A stretch of 6,601 bases of DNA. Origin: Lachnospiraceae bacterium. GTDB lineage: Bacteria; Bacillota; Clostridia; Lachnospirales; Lachnospiraceae. Made by a program: the position numbers and the translations under genes. The DNA is taken from positions 1-6,601 of the forward strand of contig JAAVAF010000134.1 of NCBI GenBank assembly GCA_014804225.1, in the 5' to 3' direction. Under the pieces are notes generated by a model that was given only the letters and a program-made list of their open reading frames with translations, made no database searches and was not told the origin of the DNA. Every line of letters begins with the position of its first letter. Position 1 is the stretch's first letter. Below, in pieces: positions 5,266 to 6,601 of this stretch.

Positions 5266-6601
5266 ATGAAGCATTCCGTGAAGCAGCAGATTGCCGTGAT
5301 TTTTATAGCAGTTATGGCAGGAACTGTTGCGCTGTGCTGGGTAGCAAACAATATTTTTTTGGAAAAATTTTATATTCAAAATAAAACCAATGCGATTATG
5401 GATGCATATGAGCGGATTAATGAAGTTGCGTCAAGCGGTGATATCACTTCCGATGCGTTTGACATTGAACTTCGAAAAACCTGTGATATGTATAATATTG
5501 GTATTCTTGTAATTGATGCGCAGTCTAACACCATAAAGTCGAGCAGTCGTGATGTCGACAAGCTGATGTGGCGGCTTTATGATAATTTTTTTGAGCCAGA
5601 CCTTGAAATATCGTATCTTGAAGAAAATAATAAATATTATATTGCAACTTCGATGGACAAAACGACTTCAACGGAGTATATTGAAATGTGGGGAGTGCTC
5701 GACAACGGAAATTTATTTTTGATCCGATCTCCGCTTGAGAGCATCAGGGATAGTGTGAGCATTTCAAATCGTTTTCTCGCCTATGTCGGCATTATGGGAA
5801 CGATTGTAAGCGCGTTTCTTATCTGGTTTGTGACAGCTAAGATTACGCAGCCGATTATGGAGTTGAAAAATATATCCGAGAAAATGACAAAGCTTGACTT
5901 TGAAAAGAAATATAACAGCCGCAGTCGAAATGAGATTGATCTGCTTGGCGAAAATATGAACGAACTTTCAAAAACGCTTGAAAAGACAATTTCGGAGTTA
6001 AAGACTGCAAACAATGAGTTACAGCGTGATATCGAAAAGAAAGAGCAGATTGATGAGATGCGGAAAGAATTTTTATCGAACGTGTCCCATGAGTTAAAGA
6101 CGCCGATTGCGCTGATACAGGGGTATGCTGAAGGTTTAAAAGAAGGCATCAACGATGATGATGCGGAAAGCCGTGAATTTTACTGTGACGTCATTATAGA
6201 CGAAGCGGGAAAAATGAACAACATGGTAAAAAAGCTGTTAGATCTTAATCAACTTGAGTTTGGCAACGATGTAGCAGTGATGGAACACTTTGATATCGTA
6301 TCTCTTGTGGAAAATTTTCTTGTATCCGCAGAGATTTTATTAGAACAAAACGAAATTACATTAAAGCATGATGCGCATACACCGATTTATGTGTGGGCAG
6401 ACGAATTTAAAACAGAGGAAGTCATCAGAAATTTTTTTAGTAACGCGATTCATCATGCAAAGGGTGACAAAATCATTGAAATCAAATATTGTTTGAAGGA
6501 AGATGCAGGAAGTAATAAAGTCCGAATCAGCGTGTTTAATACAGGCGATCCGATACCGGAAGAATCCATTTCTCATATCTGGGAGAAATTTTATAAGGTG
6601 G
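5266..6601 (+). CDS. Sensor histidine kinase, partial (3' end beyond window)
   Basis: An open frame from ATG 5266 to the window edge with no stop, giving 445 visible residues. The order is TM1 (about 9-31), an extracytoplasmic sensor region (about 32-167), TM2 (about 168-190), HAMP (about 191-244, with P196), a short helical linker, then the HisKA domain with SNVSHELKTP (271-280), phosphoacceptor H275. The HATPase domain follows with an N-box NFFSNAIHHA (389-398) and the G1-region NTGDPIPEE (425-433), then HIWEKFYK (437-444). This G1 form, without a DxGxG, is usual in Bacillota kinases of this kind. The remainder of the ATP-binding domain lies past the edge. The start is 11 nt after the response regulator stop; the Shine-Dalgarno is weak (GGCGGTG, 5254-5260), suggesting translational coupling. 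It autophosphorylates at His and passes phosphate to D55 of the regulator. The signal sensed is unknown, and the sensor region has no motif I can name. Confidence 0.94.
   Translation, partial: MKHSVKQQIAVIFIAVMAGTVALCWVANNIFLEKFYIQNKTNAIMDAYERINEVASSGDITSDAFDIELRKTCDMYNIGILVIDAQSNTIKSSSRDVDKLMWRLYDNFFEPDLEISYLEENNKYYIATSMDKTTSTEYIEMWGVLDNGNLFLIRSPLESIRDSVSISNRFLAYVGIMGTIVSAFLIWFVTAKITQPIMELKNISEKMTKLDFEKKYNSRSRNEIDLLGENMNELSKTLEKTISELKTANNELQRDIEKKEQIDEMRKEFLSNVSHELKTPIALIQGYAEGLKEGINDDDAESREFYCDVIIDEAGKMNNMVKKLLDLNQLEFGNDVAVMEHFDIVSLVENFLVSAEILLEQNEITLKHDAHTPIYVWADEFKTEEVIRNFFSNAIHHAKGDKIIEIKYCLKEDAGSNKVRISVFNTGDPIPEESISHIWEKFYKV

Overview
The window looks like a chromosomal segment of an anaerobic, low-GC Bacillota bacterium, most likely a member of the Lachnospiraceae (Clostridia). 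The reasons are moderate-to-low GC, AGGAGG-type ribosome binding sites, AT-rich sigma-A-like promoters, a clostridial-style tandem hemerythrin protein, a secreted GDSL hydrolase, and a two-component operon of the type common in that family. The taxonomic placement is inferred from style, not from a marker gene. I see no mobile element, tRNA, rRNA or CRISPR array.

Layout from left to right: (1) a plus-strand two-domain bacteriohemerythrin, ended by two back-to-back hairpins and a T tract; (2) a minus-strand protein resembling the second half of CbiE joined to CbiT (cobalamin precorrin methyltransferase), with its glycine-rich SAM-binding motifs eroded; (3) divergent from it, a plus-strand cytidylate-kinase-like P-loop protein with an extra C-terminal domain of about 75 residues; (4) convergent to that, a minus-strand secreted SGNH/GDSL hydrolase; (5) divergent again, a plus-strand operon of a TTG-started one-pass membrane protein of unknown function, an OmpR/PhoB-type response regulator and a sensor histidine kinase that runs off the right edge.

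The first four genes are single-gene transcription units in alternating orientation and show no obvious shared pathway. The last three form a tight unit (1-nt and 11-nt gaps), so the unknown membrane protein probably works with the two-component system. The histidine kinase has no stop codon inside the window and is annotated here as partial (445 residues visible).

The points most worth a second look are the eroded CbiE/CbiT-like protein, the kinase with its C-terminal extension (faintly ParB-like), the same His-to-Gln change at one iron ligand in both hemerythrin domains, and the membrane protein as a possible third component of the two-component system.
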